DNA of 64,000 nt from Aquarana catesbeiana (Eukaryota > Chordata > Amphibia > Anura > Ranidae). Shown one piece after another: positions 19,366-31,983 of the stretch. The stretch's first letter is position 1, and each line of letters starts with the position of its first letter. Made by a program: the position numbers and the translations under genes. The notes under the pieces are model-generated. The model saw only the letters and a list, made by a program, of their open reading frames with translations, was not told the DNA's origin and searched no databases. The stretch is from positions 121,575,375-121,639,374 of the forward strand of contig NC_133332.1 of NCBI RefSeq assembly GCF_042186555.1. The letters run 5' to 3'.

Positions 19366-20103
19366 TGAAGTAATTTGGTACAATAAATATTATTGTACCT
19401 ATGTATTAACTTGTCTAATTCCCTAGTTAGCTAGTCTATTAAAACTCTGACCACATGTTACTATTGATATCACAATAATACAAAGTTAGCTATGAAACCA
19501 ACCACACGGCTTAATAACAAAGTCTTACTTATTTCCCAAGAAAATAGGAATATGCTAACACAAAATACTAAATAGATATTACAAACATATACCAACAAAA
19601 CACATCATATCAGAATATCAAAGATACTTATCACAAGGCTCTCCGCGAGACTTGTTTCTTTCAGCTGGGCTCATATGACCAAGAGAGGGCCATAGCCATG
19701 AGGCTTAGGCCCAAGCCAGGATCCAAAGGAAAAAAGGAGACTATTTCTCTTTTGTGTGCCCTTTTTACTCAGACATTCACACCCACTCGTAACCACCCCC
19801 ACTTGCCTCCTGTCCAATAGATATTGCCAAGAGGTAGTCCTTGTAATATATTATATTGGCCTCTGACGGCAGCATTGTCCATGTTTCATCTCTATGAGCC
19901 CTGTCTTAGCTAGCCCTTATTCTCTTTGAAGCCTGTAATCACACATATCACACCAGGTGGGCTTGAGCCAAGCCCTTGTTATTCTGATATGCTACAAAGC
20001 TTTGATTTGTAACTGGTTACATTCCAACTTGGGGCCATCTGCCTGTATCAGCCAGGGAATGAAATACCATAAATATGATATTAAATCATGTTGACTTCCA
20101 ACA
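19366..20103 (-). mobile_element. 5' LTR of an old endogenous LTR retroelement
   Basis: Read on the minus strand, this 738-bp block begins TGTTGGAAG and ends TTACTTCA, i.e. TG...CA. A TGG primer-site-like word follows two bases later. It interrupts the right arm of the large inverted repeat exactly where the left arm goes on ('taaaacc'), so it is an insertion there. No second LTR is visible in the window. Confidence 0.65.
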
Positions 20104-21434
20104 GGTTTTACCCTCACTTCCTGTTTTAGCTATGTGACAGGAAGTGAAGTCAAGTTTCAGAAGATGGATACAAAGCCCAACCTAAAAAAGACAAGCAGGG
20201 GTTCTAACACTCACTTGGTTTCCCTCAAAAGCTTTTAGACAAATCACACCTTTTTTTGTTTTGCCATGTCAATCGGCCTAGTTAAGTTGCAGCTGGGAAA
20301 TCTGTTACATGAAAATTGTTTAGGGAGGGAGGGGGCGGGTGTAGGGGGGTGTAAAATGCATTACTTGGATTGAGCATGCATCTGCAAAACAAATTATTAA
20401 CAAAACACATAAACCATAAAAAAATTACTTGGAAAAGAGCAAGGAAAGCAAAAAACACATGTATGTTAAATTTGAGACACTAACAGAATATGGTTTTGAG
20501 GTCTGACCATTTGGCAGAGGAAATTAACAGGAGTTAAAAGGACTGCGCCCACAAACAGTCTCTTAAGGACTCTAACATTTTAGTCACAACATCTTGAGGA
20601 AGATTTTGCAAAATAATGCAGCACAGACAATTAAATCAAAGGGAAACTAACAACCTACAAACAACACACGTTGACAACATCAAAAATATTTCAATCAAAA
20701 ATATCCCCCCAAAAAATAAACAAAAGTAAAAAATACTTGCTCTAAAACGCATCTGTTTTGCAAAAGCATAACAAACAAAATGAAAATACAACACACACAC
20801 ACACCTTTTCAGGGCAAGGTAAAGAATGCTATCTGCAAGCTTTATATAACAAAGAATTGTGTGCTAATAAGGCAATTGAAAACACATGCACAGTCCATGA
20901 AACACACAAAATGCAAGTTCACCCAGTGTAGAGACAGAACTTTAAAGTGGGTACACCTGTTAAGGATGTCCTTAAATTACTAACACAAAAAACACACTCT
21001 CTGAGCATGCCCAGAAAAATCCAAGTGCTGTTCACGCACAAAAAAAACCCCAAAGTCCCTGAGCATGCCCAGACCTACCCAAATGCAGCTAGCACAAAAT
21101 AAGCCACCCTCTGTCTAAAATTAAGCACATCCTCCAGCATGCTACAACATTACAGATGGGAAAAACACCCCTGGTCCAGGGGGATAAACAAAGAGCCTAA
21201 CATGGGCAAAAGTTATGCAACTAATAGCATTGCAGTCTATGGGAACTGACTTGTTAATTTTGCTAGTCCCCACTTTGCTGCTTTATATTCTAGTTATTGG
21301 TCTTAAAATAGGTATGGGGGCCAAGGTCCCCACCCTGAGGGACATATATCGATGTCACCAATTTGGACAACCCCAAAGATGAAAGAAGGAGAAGTGCCTT
21401 TAAAAATGCAAACTTGCTTAAACGCTAGTAATTT

Positions 21435-21452
21435 GGGGGGGGGGGGGGGGGG
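21435..21452 (+). repeat. Run of 18 G
   Basis: This is a pure G homopolymer inside the right arm. Runs of this length are prone to length error in assemblies. Confidence 0.9.
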
Positions 21453-22083
21453 AGGCTTACACTACCTGTAAAGTGGTGCATCTGTAGCATGTATCCAAAA
21501 TGCTGCTTCAAAGATGTACGACTTTAGAAAAAACCTACAAATCTACATTGCAGCTGCAAGATTTTAATCCAAAACCAAAAATAGCCTGCCCCCCAATATA
21601 TACAAGGCCATTTGGGTCTGTTAAGGCTTAAAATTAGAACACCCATGTGAAAAATACAACCCCAAACTAAAACAAAATATTGCGCCCCTCCCACACACTA
21701 ACAAACCCCTAGCCAAACACACAGCATGCCAGCCCAAGAAAGGGGGGTGGATGCTTGGGGGCAGGAGGGGCTCCGGCACCCCAAAAGTCAACCACCTTGT
21801 TCCCATATTCAGGGGGACAAGGGCCTCTTCCACAAAACCCTAGGCTGGGGTTGTGGGGGGCTGCAGACATGGTGCTTTACGGAATGTGGAAAGCCCCTTT
21901 TAAACTAGTGGGTACAAGGTGCTTTGTGGTTGGTATTGGGCTGAACCCAACATGCCCCAGAGGCAGCAAGCTATGTTGAGTGTATGTGTCCTTGTATGTT
22001 TCAGGAGGGGGTTGGGCGATTGCTCTTCTCACCCCTTTCCTAGCTTGCCCTGTTGTATGCTCGGAAAAAGGACATGGTTCGAA

Positions 22084-22425
22084 TTTAAATTTAAAATTTA
22101 AATTCAAATTTCGGAACATGGCTTCTGAAGATCGGATTTCGTATAGAATGAATTTGAATTAGAATAGAAAAGATTTCAATAGAAAAGAATAGAAAAGAAT
22201 AGACTAGAAATTCGAATATCATATAGACCATATAGAATTATATCGAATTTGAATAGAAAAGATTACAATATATACATTGGTTACATTGGTTACCAATATA
22301 CATTGGTTTTGTAATACATATATTGTATTTTATTCTATTCTTTTTTTATTATTTTCTATTCCATTCTAATCTTTTCTATCCAAATTCAAAATCATTCTAT
22401 ACGTAATTTGAATTTCGGAAAATGG

Positions 22426-22492
<67 letters not shown>

Positions 22493-22914
22493 CCATTTTC
22501 AGAAATTCTAATTTCGAAAATCGATTTAGAATAGAAGAAAATAATAGAAAAGAAAAAGAATAGAAAATAATAGAAAAGAATAGACTAGAAAAACAATAAT
22601 ACAATAAGAATAGACTAAAAAAACTATTATATATATAAAAATAAAGTTCCAAAGGTTGCTGCACTTAAAAATGTGTTGCTTTATTCCATCAAATCTTTAG
22701 ATAAAGATTACAAAGCAAGTAGAGTCATTCCAAACAAAATCATTACAATCATCTGTTCAGACAAAGATTAAGTTTCAGGCTGATTTGTTCGCACCCTTCC
22801 TTAGATCAGTCAGAACACATCTGAACTTTATTTTTATATATACAAGGTCGGTGGGAGGACCTGTTTGCTGACACTAGATTGAAAGCTGTGTGTGGTTCTC
22901 CTCTACACTTCAAT

Positions 22915-22970
<56 letters not shown>

Positions 22971-23945
22971 TATATATTATATATTTGTTTCTATTCAAAC
23001 TTGATTTCAGTCTATATGAAATGTTCCATTGTTTTTCTATGCTATTCTTTTCTATTCTAAACTTTTCTATTCGAATTTGAATTCATTCTAGATGAAATTC
23101 GAATTACGGAAGATAACTTCCGTATAGAATGAATTTGAATTTGAATAGAAAAGATTAGAATAGAAAATAGACTAGAAAAACAATAGAACAGAATAGAATA
23201 AAATATAATATATATATATTATGTTTTATTCTATTCTGTTCTATTTTTTTTTAGTCTATTCTTTTCTACTCTATTCCAATTTTTTTCTATTCAAATTCGA
23301 ATTCATTTTATACGAAATTCGAATTTCGGAAGATGGTTTTATTATATATATATATATATTATTTTTTTATATGCTGGTCTATGTTTTTTCTATGCTATTC
23401 TTTTCTATTATCTTCTATTTTATTCTAATCTTTTATATTTGAATGCAAATTCATTCTATACGAAATTCGAATTTCGGAAAATGGTTATATAGAAATAGAA
23501 TGAAATCGAATTCTAATAGAAAAGACTAGAATAGAAAAAACAATAGAACAGAATTGGAATTTGGTACAGAATGAATTCGAATTTGAATAGAACAGATTAG
23601 AATATATTATATTTTTTTCTATTTTGTTCTATTGTTTTTCCATGCTATTTTTATTTTCTATTCTATTCAAATCTTTTCTATTGGAATTCGATTTCATTCT
23701 ATATGAAATTCGAATATCGCAAAATGGTTATATATAGTTTACTTTTTCAAATTCGGTCAAATTTTTTCGAATGCGATAGAATTTTTTCGAATTTGATAGT
23801 TTTTTTTAAATGCGGTCGAATTTTTTCGAATTCGAATATGAAACTAAACGAATCCCGAAAACGAATGTAACGAATGCAACTAATTTAACTAAACGAATTT
23901 AGTTAAATAACGAATCAAAACTAAACTAAACAAATTTTTTCATCC
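22084..23945. repeat. AT-rich palindromic satellite
   Basis: Units are built from 'gaatttgaatagaaaagattagaat', its inverse 'tctattctaatcttttctattc', and the palindrome 'cgaaattcgaatttcgg'. Facing units are separated by (TA)n runs (22428-22487, 22917-22985, 23341-23360). The block ends with a 'ttttttcgaat' series and 'aaacgaat' words. A non-satellite piece (about 22640-22915) is inserted. It lies inside the right arm of the large inverted repeat. Confidence 0.75.
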
Positions 23946-24329
23946 TGCACATGTCTATTAGCAACGTAACATGCTAACATGACCTGTGTGAAAATCCCCT
24001 TAAAAAAATACATAACGGTGAACCAGCGTAAAAAACAAATTGGCAAGTTTAGAGGTGTGCCCGTTCCACCCATGCAAGTGCATGTACGTTGCGTAACATT
24101 TGCTACGATTTTGGCTGCGCAGTGAACAAGCTCATGTGAACGAGCGCAAGAGCCTCATGCGCACTGCTTACATTGATCTCATGCAGTTCTAAACGTACTT
24201 GCAGGCACAGCAGGCTTTCTATGAAAAAGTTACTTCCTCATTCTATTTTGGGCATATTTGTTACTTGGGCAGTTGTTACTAAACTTCCTCACATCACCCC
24301 ATAATATTGGCACCTCCATCTTCTGTCAA

Positions 24330-24512
24330 TATTGAATTAGAGATGCCGTGCACCATGTCCATAGTGGCGCACAGATTGCATTCTCCCATGCGCCGAAATC
24401 GTTATAGTAAATAGGGGATTCACGCTCTGTTACCGGCGCACCATTTCGTAAATATGGAAATGTGTGTTGTGCCTCTACTGATGGCGCATGGCTTTCGTAA
24501 ATCACCCCCATT
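24330..24512. repeat. Dispersed palindromic repeat
   Basis: It holds facing words 'gcgccg' / 'cggcgc' and ends in 'gtaaatcaccccca', as in 14930-15050. Affiliation is unknown. Confidence 0.4.
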
Positions 24513-24629
24513 GTCTTTTGCCCTGCCAGAGAGAAATTTTGAAGCCTGGCACACATTACAGTTTTTTTTTTGGGGGGGTTGCATGAAAAAAACTGACAGC
24601 CACAGTAATAACCATGCAACCTTAGTCCA

Positions 24630-24945
24630 GCGATCTCCCCCGCCAGAACACTCCGATTAGCACTCTCTGCCATTGGCGCTGATCGAGAGTAGGTCGGGTG
24701 CTGATTTTCCAGCATGCACATCTGACAGAAGGCGGCACCGTCAGAACACTCCGATCAATGCTTTCTGCCATTGGCTGAGAGCGCTGATCAGGAGTCGGTT
24801 GGCTGCTGGTTTTCCAGCATGCATGTCCGACAGAAGCCGGCCTGAATAGCCGGCTTCTGTGGACAGACTGACATACACACGGGCAGAATGTCGGCCGGTA
24901 TTTTTTTGTACTCCAGTCATTCTGCCCATGTGTACGGGGCTTAAG
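24630..24945. mobile_element. MITE-like block with 98-bp internal duplication
   Basis: 'cagaacactccgat' followed by 'tctgccattggc' and 'ttttccagcatgca' occurs at 24644 and again at 24742. The right end 'catgtgtacggggctta' resembles the termini of the TAA-bounded MITEs elsewhere in the window. Confidence 0.5.
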
Positions 24946-24955
24946 ACTGGCCATA

Positions 24956-25204
24956 GATGGTCCCTGCTGAACCGGTCGAATTTCAATCTATGTGTGGCCA
25001 CTCCTGCTCAACAGAAGTCGATCTAACATTTAACTTCTTTTCAATAGGAATTTTGGAAATGCTGACCAGTGTATTCGGTGGAGGGTCCCTGCTCTTTGTC
25101 TTAAGCGGGAAGGGTTACTCTATCCACCTCACCTTTGTGGATGAGGGGGGGGGATCTGTTTTTTTTTTCACAATGAATAATCTATGGTCAGCTTTACTCT
25201 GTGG
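24956..25204. other. Nothing recognised
   Basis: Short low-information stretch before the CR1 tail; no motif found. Confidence 0.4.
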
Positions 25205-25440
25205 TAAGCCCTAGAGAGGCTAGGATTTATTTTTCTGCATTGCATTTTTTGAAACAGCTGCCTATTTTAGTTTGAAGCTGTACAAGGAAGGAATTTTTTC
25301 TGCTGCTGTGCAAATTGAATGGATACTGTGGGTATAGGATTGTGTATATGGGATTGTATATATTTTTTTTCTTGTTTTTTTTTTTTATTGGTTGAACTAG
25401 ATGGACTTGTGTCTTTCTTCAACCTAACTATGTAGCAACT
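25205..25440 (+). mobile_element. CR1 LINE 3' tail
   Basis: It ends with 'ggttgaactagatggacttgtgtctt', 'caacctaactatgtagcaact', the usual 3' terminus of CR1-type LINEs. The same words, inverted, lie at about 33245-33310. This is a 5'-truncated non-coding copy. Confidence 0.65.
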
Positions 25441-25879
25441 AATAAAGTTAGTTGTGGGCAGTTTGAAACCTGAACTAATTTATAGGCTCTTGCTATCAGT
25501 ACAAACCCTCTTGATTGAGGTGATCTGCTCCAAGGGACAGCAAAATCAAGGCATTGTTACAAGAGAGTGTTGCATGATAAAAATCACTGTCATATTGGAG
25601 ACAGCTGCAATTTTACAAGATAGTTTTAAAACTGCACTTATGTTACTGCAGACTACTACATTTTTCTTAGTTTTATAATGTATTTAAAATGAGCACAACC
25701 TAATCCTTACTGTGTGCATTAAATAGAAACCAAGCTGTAATCTCAAAATCATTGCAAAGAAAAAATTTTGGTCAGCACAACACAACCCATTTCTTCTTAA
25801 CTAGTACATGGTTATGAACGGTACCTGCATATATTTATTCTGCAGCAACATGTGCAGCACTACAGATTAACTGTAACAT

Positions 25880-26450
25880 CTAGTGGTATCATTAATAGGT
25901 ATAGGCAGAGCTGAAAAAGGGGGCGTGGGGCCCGCGCGAGAGCCCAATTAATGGGTTGAAAGCTGGTCTAGGTTCCGACCTGAACAGACGTAAATCACAA
26001 TAAGTAAGCTATATAGTACATAAGAAATAATCGCTCTATAATTGACCCATGGAGCTTTAGTTATGTACAAATATTCTTCTTATTTGTAAAGACAATTGCA
26101 TTTCCTTCTCCTTGGTTTTGTTTGGAGGTTTAATTGATAATATGCACAAAATATAGAGGGGGGAAGGGAAAAAACAAAAAGGAAATGAGTATGGATTTGT
26201 GAGGACGATTCCACCACCAAGTCACGGCGAGCTCCCAAGGGGGGGACTGGTGATGGGAGACAGTACCTCTTGTCCCACTTGATAATCCTTACAAACCATA
26301 CAAATATGTTGCAACTGTAGGGTTATTGCACGATTTTGTAATCATCTTTATCACAGTCTATGATACCTGTTGATGTACGACATATGCTGTTCATCCTTTT
26401 GTATGTTGAAAAAATTGAATAAACATCATTGTAAAAAAAAGAAAAAAAAA
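25880..26450 (+). mobile_element. 5'-truncated L1, 3' UTR only
   Basis: The piece ends 'gttgaaaaaattgaataaacatcattgt' followed by an A-rich tail (26430-26449), with AATAAA just before it. Tail form and signal spacing fit an L1 3' end. No coding part remains, so the subfamily is uncertain. Confidence 0.5.
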
Positions 26451-27367
26451 TTTTGCCCAACAGTGTGTAATGTGTGTAATATGAGCTGATTTTACTAACA
26501 GATCTCTTTGTTTCTTATCCTTGCTTTGCAGAGATGAGAAACAGAGAGATCGTTCCCTCTGTACAGAGCCATGTGTTGATTGTTCTGTGATTGGACATAG
26601 CCAATCAGCTGGTCCTTTTTTTTTTTTTAAAGGCCCAATTGCCAGGACTTCGTTTGCAGTTCAGCTGTCAACAGGGGAACCCCACTGACAGCTGTATGAG
26701 TCATCGGTTGTTAACGACGCGGTGGCCTGGCTCCTTAACAACGATAATTTCCTGCTTTATTTTTTTTTGTATATTTCAGTTGTCAGTGGAGGAATCCCCA
26801 TGACAGGTGAATGAATGGAGCCTGAAAGTATTGTTTTTAGGTATCAGAGAATTTGCATAGGTACCGATTGCATGCAAATGCTTAGTATCAGCACCGATAT
26901 TGGCATATCAGTGCAACCCTAATACCAGTACGTCGCTTTGCCTTCATGAGCCACCCATCTGCAGTACTTTGTAGGCAGGCGGTCTGGAAGTGGTTAAATA
27001 AACAGAATGTATTGCCTTGTTTACGAGAGACAAGTGGATAGGACAAGGGAAACGTTCAAAAATTGTTACAAGGTGCCAGGCAACAGCCCCGACCCCATCA
27101 TGTGGAAGTGAAGTTAATGAGCAGCATCAATTTATTGCAGTGAGAAACATGAGAGGGAGGCTCACTCCCCCCACTTGACTCTGATTGGGTCATGGGGCGA
27201 ATCCGACACTCCACGATCTCGAATACAATAAAGTATTGTTAGCAAGTTTTACCCAAAATTGCGAGATTGGTCAAATTTGGGACAGGTGTGGCTCTGGATT
27301 GGAATTTGGCCAGAATGACATAACAGAGTGTCAGACGAAATCAACAGAGAGTAAAGGACCTTCCTCC
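26451..27367. other. No gene; piggyBac-type end word
   Basis: The stretch holds a short internal palindromic repeat ('cagctgtcaacaggggaa' / 'tcccc...tgacag', 26660-26810). 'ctggaagtggttaa' ends at about 26998 and resembles the terminus of the TTAA-bounded elements. No open frame with a known motif is seen. Confidence 0.4.
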
Positions 27368-27834
27368 TTAACCACTTCAGCCCCGGAAGGATTTACCCCC
27401 TTCATGACCAGAGCACTTTTTACAATTTGGCACTGCGTCGCTTTAACTGCTAATTGCGCGGTCATGCAATGCTGTACCCAAACGAAATTTGCGTCCTTTT
27501 CTTCCCACAAATAGAGCTTTCTTTTGATGGTATTTGATCACCTCTGCCGTTTTTATTTTTTTTTGCGCTATACACGGAAAAAGACCGAAAATTTTGAAAA
27601 AAAATGATATTTTCTACTTTTTGTTCTAAAAAAATCCAATAAACTCAATTTTAGTCATACATTTAGGCCAAAATGTATTCAGCCACATGTCTTTGGTAAA
27701 AAAATGTCAATAAGTGTATATTTATTGGTTTGCGCAAAAGTTATAGCGCCTACAAACTAGGGTACATTTTCTGGAATTTACACAGCCTTTAATTTATGAC
27801 TGCCTATGTCGTTTCTTGAGGTGCTAAAATGGCA

Positions 27835-29330
27835 GGGCAGTACAAAACCCCCACAAATGACCCCATTTTGGAAAGTAGACACCCCAAGGAAATTGCTGAG
27901 AGGCATGTTGAGCCCATTGAATATTCATTTTGTCCCAAGTGATTGAATAATGACAAAAAAAAAAATTACAAAAAGTTGTCACTAAATGATATATTGCTCA
28001 CACAGGCCATGGGCATATGTGGAATTGCACCCCAAAATACATTTAGCTGCTTCTCCTGAGTATGGGGATACCACATGTGTGGGACTTTTTGGGAGCCTAG
28101 CCGCGTACTGGGCCCTGAAAACCAATCATCGCCTTCAGGATTTCTAAGGGCGTAAATTTTTGATTTCATTCCTCACTACCTATCACAGTTTTGAAGGCCA
28201 TAAAATACCCAGATGGCATAAAACCCCCCCAAATGACCCCATTTTGGAAATTAGACACCCCAAGCTATTTGCTGAGAGGCATGTTGAGTCCATGGAATGT
28301 TTTATATTTTGACACAAGTTGCGGGAAAGTGACAAATTTTTTTTTTTTTTTGCACAAAGTTGTCACTAAATGATATATTGCTCACACAGGCCATGGGCAT
28401 ATGTGGAATTGCACCCCAAAATACATTTAGCTACTTCTCCTGAGTACGGGGATACCACATGTGTGGGACTTTTTGGGAGCCTAGCCGCGTACGGGGCCCC
28501 GAAAACCAATCACCGCCTTCAGGATTTCTAAGGGTGTAAATTTTTGATTTCACTCTTCACTGCCTATCACAGTTTCGGAGGCCATGGAATGCCCAGGTGG
28601 CACAACCCCCCCCCCCCCAAATGACCCCATTTTGGAAAGCAGACACACCAAGCTATTTGCTGAGAGGCATGGTGAGTATTTTGCAGCTCTCATTTGTTTT
28701 TGAAAATAAAGAAAGACAAGAAAAAAATTTTTTTTTTCTTTTTTCAATTTTCAAAACTTTGTGACAAAAAGTGAGGTCTGCAAAATACTCACTATACCTC
28801 TCAGCAAATAGCTTGGGGTGTCTACTTTCCAAAATGGGGTCATTTGGGGGGGTTTTTGCCACCTGGGCATTCCATGGCCTCCGAAACTGTGATAGGCAGT
28901 GATGAGTGAAATCAAAAATTTACGGCCTTAGAAAGCCTGAAGGCGGTGCTTGGTTTTCGGGGTCCCGTGCGCGGCTAGGCTCCCAAAAAGTCCCACACAT
29001 GTGGTATCCCCGTACTCAGGAGAAGCAACAGAATGTATTTTGGGGTGTAATTTCACATATTCCCATGGCATGTTTGAGCAATATATCATTTAGTGACAAC
29101 TTTGTGCAAAAAAAAAAAAAAAAATTGTCTCTTTCCCGCCACTTGTGTCACAATATAAAATATTCCATGGACTCGACATGCCTCTCAGCAAATAGCTTGG
29201 GGTGTCTACTTTCCAAAATGGGGTCATTTGGGGGGGTTTTGAACTGTCCTGGCATTTTATGCACAACATTTAGAAGCTTATGTCACACATCACCCACTCT
29301 TGTAACCACTTGAAGACAAAGCCCTTTCTG
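27835..29330. repeat. Tandem array with an orientation switch
   Basis: The unit, about 376-388 bp, is marked by 'atgaccccattttggaaa'. It occurs at 27861, 28237 and 28625 on the plus strand, then inverted at 28829 and 29213 (384-bp period). The switch point is an A/T run near 28725-28745. Open frames within are by-products. Confidence 0.9.
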
Positions 29331-31257
29331 ACACTTTTTGTTTACATGAAAAAATTATTTTTTTTTGCAAGAAAATTACTTTGAACCCCCACACATTATA
29401 TATTTTTTTTAAAGCAAATGCCCTACAGATTAAAATGGTGGGTGTTTCATTTTTTTTTCACACAGTATTTGCGCAGCGATTTTTAAAGCTCATTTTTGGG
29501 GGAAAAAACACACTTTTTTAAATTTGAATGCACTAAAACACACTATATTGCCCAAATGTTTGATGAAATAAAAAAGATGATCTTAGGCCGAGTACATGGA
29601 AACCAAACATGGACATGCTTTAAAATTGCGCAAGTGGCGACAAACTAAATACATTTTTAAAAGCCTTTAAAAGCCTTTACAGGTTACCACTTTAGATTTA
29701 CAGAGGAGGTCTACTGCTAAAATTACTGCACTCGATCTGACCTTCGCGGTGATACCTCACATGCATGGTGCAATTGCTGTTTACATTTGACGCCAGACCG
29801 ACGCTTGCGTTCGCCTTAGCGCGAGAGCAGGGGGGACGGGGGTGCTTTTTTTTTTTTTTTTTTTATTATTTTTTGCTTTTTTATCTTATTTTTAAATTGT
29901 TCCTTTCATTTTTTTTTTTAATCATTTTTATTGTTATCTCAGGGAATGTAAATATCCCCTATCATAGCAATAGGTAGTGACAGGTACTCTTTTTTGAAAA
30001 AATTGGGGTCTATTAGACCCTAGATTTCTCCTCTGCCCTCAAAGCATCTGACCACACCAAGATCGGTGTGATAAAATGCTTTCCCAATTTCCCAATGGCG
30101 CTGTTTACATCCGGCGAAATCTAAGTCATAAAATGCTTGTAGCTTCCGGTTTCTTAGGCCATAGAGATGTTTGGAGCCACTCTGGTCTCCGATCAGCTCT
30201 ATGGTCAGCTGGCTGAATCACCGGCTGCATTCTCAGGTTCCTTGTTGAGACAGGAGAGCCAGAGAAAAACACGGAAGACGGTGTGGGGGGGGGGGCATTC
30301 CCTCCCACTGCTTGTAAAAGCAGTCTAGAGGCTAATTAGCCACTAGGATTGCTTTTACATGAAAGCCGACCGCTGGCTGAAAAGAATGATACCAAGATGA
30401 TACCTAAACCTGCAGGCATCATTCTGGTATAACCATTCAAAGTCGTGAATGGCGTACCTGAAGACAAAAAAATGATTAACAATAAAGCACAGTAAACGGT
30501 AAAGTATAAAAAATTGCATACCTGAAAAGCAAGCATGATAAAACATAACAACAATAAAACATTGCAGAATAGAATACAGTAAAAAAGAGCAGCACAATAG
30601 AGAGAATAGAGAGAGCGAGAACAATAAAACGACAACTATTTTTTTTTTATTTTATATTTTTGTATGTGTTTTTTTTTTTTTTTTTACACTTTTTTTGTAA
30701 CTGTAACTTTTATAACGGTAACCGGTTCCAGGTTCGGGTCTCTCAAAATGCGATGGCATCTTGGGAGACCCTGTGAAAGTGTGCCTAGTCTGTGCAATGC
30801 TGTACCCTACGCTAATACTCAACTAGTGTATGGTAGCGTTCAAAACATTCACCAATGCAAAGACCAGGATTGTCAGGACAGGAGGGACAATAATAGCGGG
30901 TGTCACGCCTATATCAGCGCTTGCTGCAGACACAACATCTTTTTTGGGGGGGTTCGTTGGGTAGGGGTACTCGGGAGGACATAAAGAAAATGCCTCTCAT
31001 GCAGCTGACTGCATTTGGTTGGGGATGTGAATGGGGGAAGTACGGGCGCTGCAGAAGCGGTGGGTTCCCAATTAGGATTGGCGAATGCAGCAGGAAGGGC
31101 ACTATGGGCACGACGGGCCTGTGTTTGTCTTTTTGGTGGCAGCGGGACACTACTTGTGCTTGCCACTTCACCAGCTTGAACTGCACTTTTGGGACTCGCC
31201 ACGTCACCAAGTGTTACTGCAGTGCTGGTTTGACTACGACCGGGGTGTACTAGGCCG

Positions 31258-31983
31258 CTGGTGCCTGCCAGTTCACCAAAACGCTACCAAAAAAACTGTT
31301 AGCAATCACAGAGATCAGGCCTGACTCTGCGAACGCTGCAGTTATGCGTTTAGTGTTTTGTAAGTGACAGTGATCGATCGATACTGCACTTGGGTGGGCT
31401 GGGCTGGGCCGGGCGGAGGGGCAAAACGCAGGTGCTAGCAGGTATCTGGGCTGATCCTGCAAACACTGCGTTTTTGGGAACCCTAAACTGCTGGGGACGC
31501 CAGTATAGATCTGATCGGATCAGATATTGATCCGTTCAGATACTATACCACTAAGGGAGGTGTACGGTGCGTGCGTGCGTGGGTGTTACCGGTACTGGCG
31601 CTAATCTGACGCTGCCTGGGGCTGGTGCTTGCCAGTTCACCAAAACGCTACAAAGAAAACTGTTAGCGATCGCAGGGATCAGGCCTGACTCTGCGAACGC
31701 TGCAGTTATGCGTTTAGTGTTTTGTAAGTGACAGTGATCGATCGATACTGCACTTGGGTGGGCTGGGCCGGGCCGGGCGGGGGGGCAAAACGTAGGTGCT
31801 AGCAGGTATCTGGGCTGATCCCGCTAACACTGCGTTTTTGGGAACCCTAAACTGCTGGTGACGCTAGTATAGATCTGATCGGATCAGATATTGTTCCGTT
31901 CAGATACTATACCACTAAGGGAGGCGTATGCTGCGTGCGTGGGTGTTAGTGGTACTGGCGCTAATCTGACGCTGCCTGGGGGG
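31258..31983 (+). repeat. Two-copy tandem repeat, 364 bp
   Basis: The word 'gccagttcaccaaaacgcta' at about 31268 recurs at about 31632, with the following sequence ('gatcgatcgatactgcacttgggtgggctggg', 'agatctgatcggatcagatatt') preserved. Each unit holds two self-complementary words (GATCGATCGATC-like and AGATCTGATCGGATCAGAT). Confidence 0.85.

Larger units (their letters stand above)
20104..24110 (-). repeat. Large inverted repeat, right arm
   Basis: This is the counterpart of the three left-arm pieces. 20104-20225 pairs with 13105-13235, 20235-20770 with 4338-4862, about 21640-22080 with 2820-3020, and 23950-24090 with 2403-2545. Between 20770 and 21640 it holds sequence missing on the left, where the Tc1-like element lies. 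Between 22084 and 23945 it holds an AT-rich satellite. It also contains two 'tgagcatgcccaga' words at about 21001 and 21060. Differences between the arms are frequent, so the event is old. Confidence 0.8.

Noticed and set aside
24326..24721. 131-codon minus-strand frame
   Set aside because: Runs across two dispersed repeats; no coding motif.
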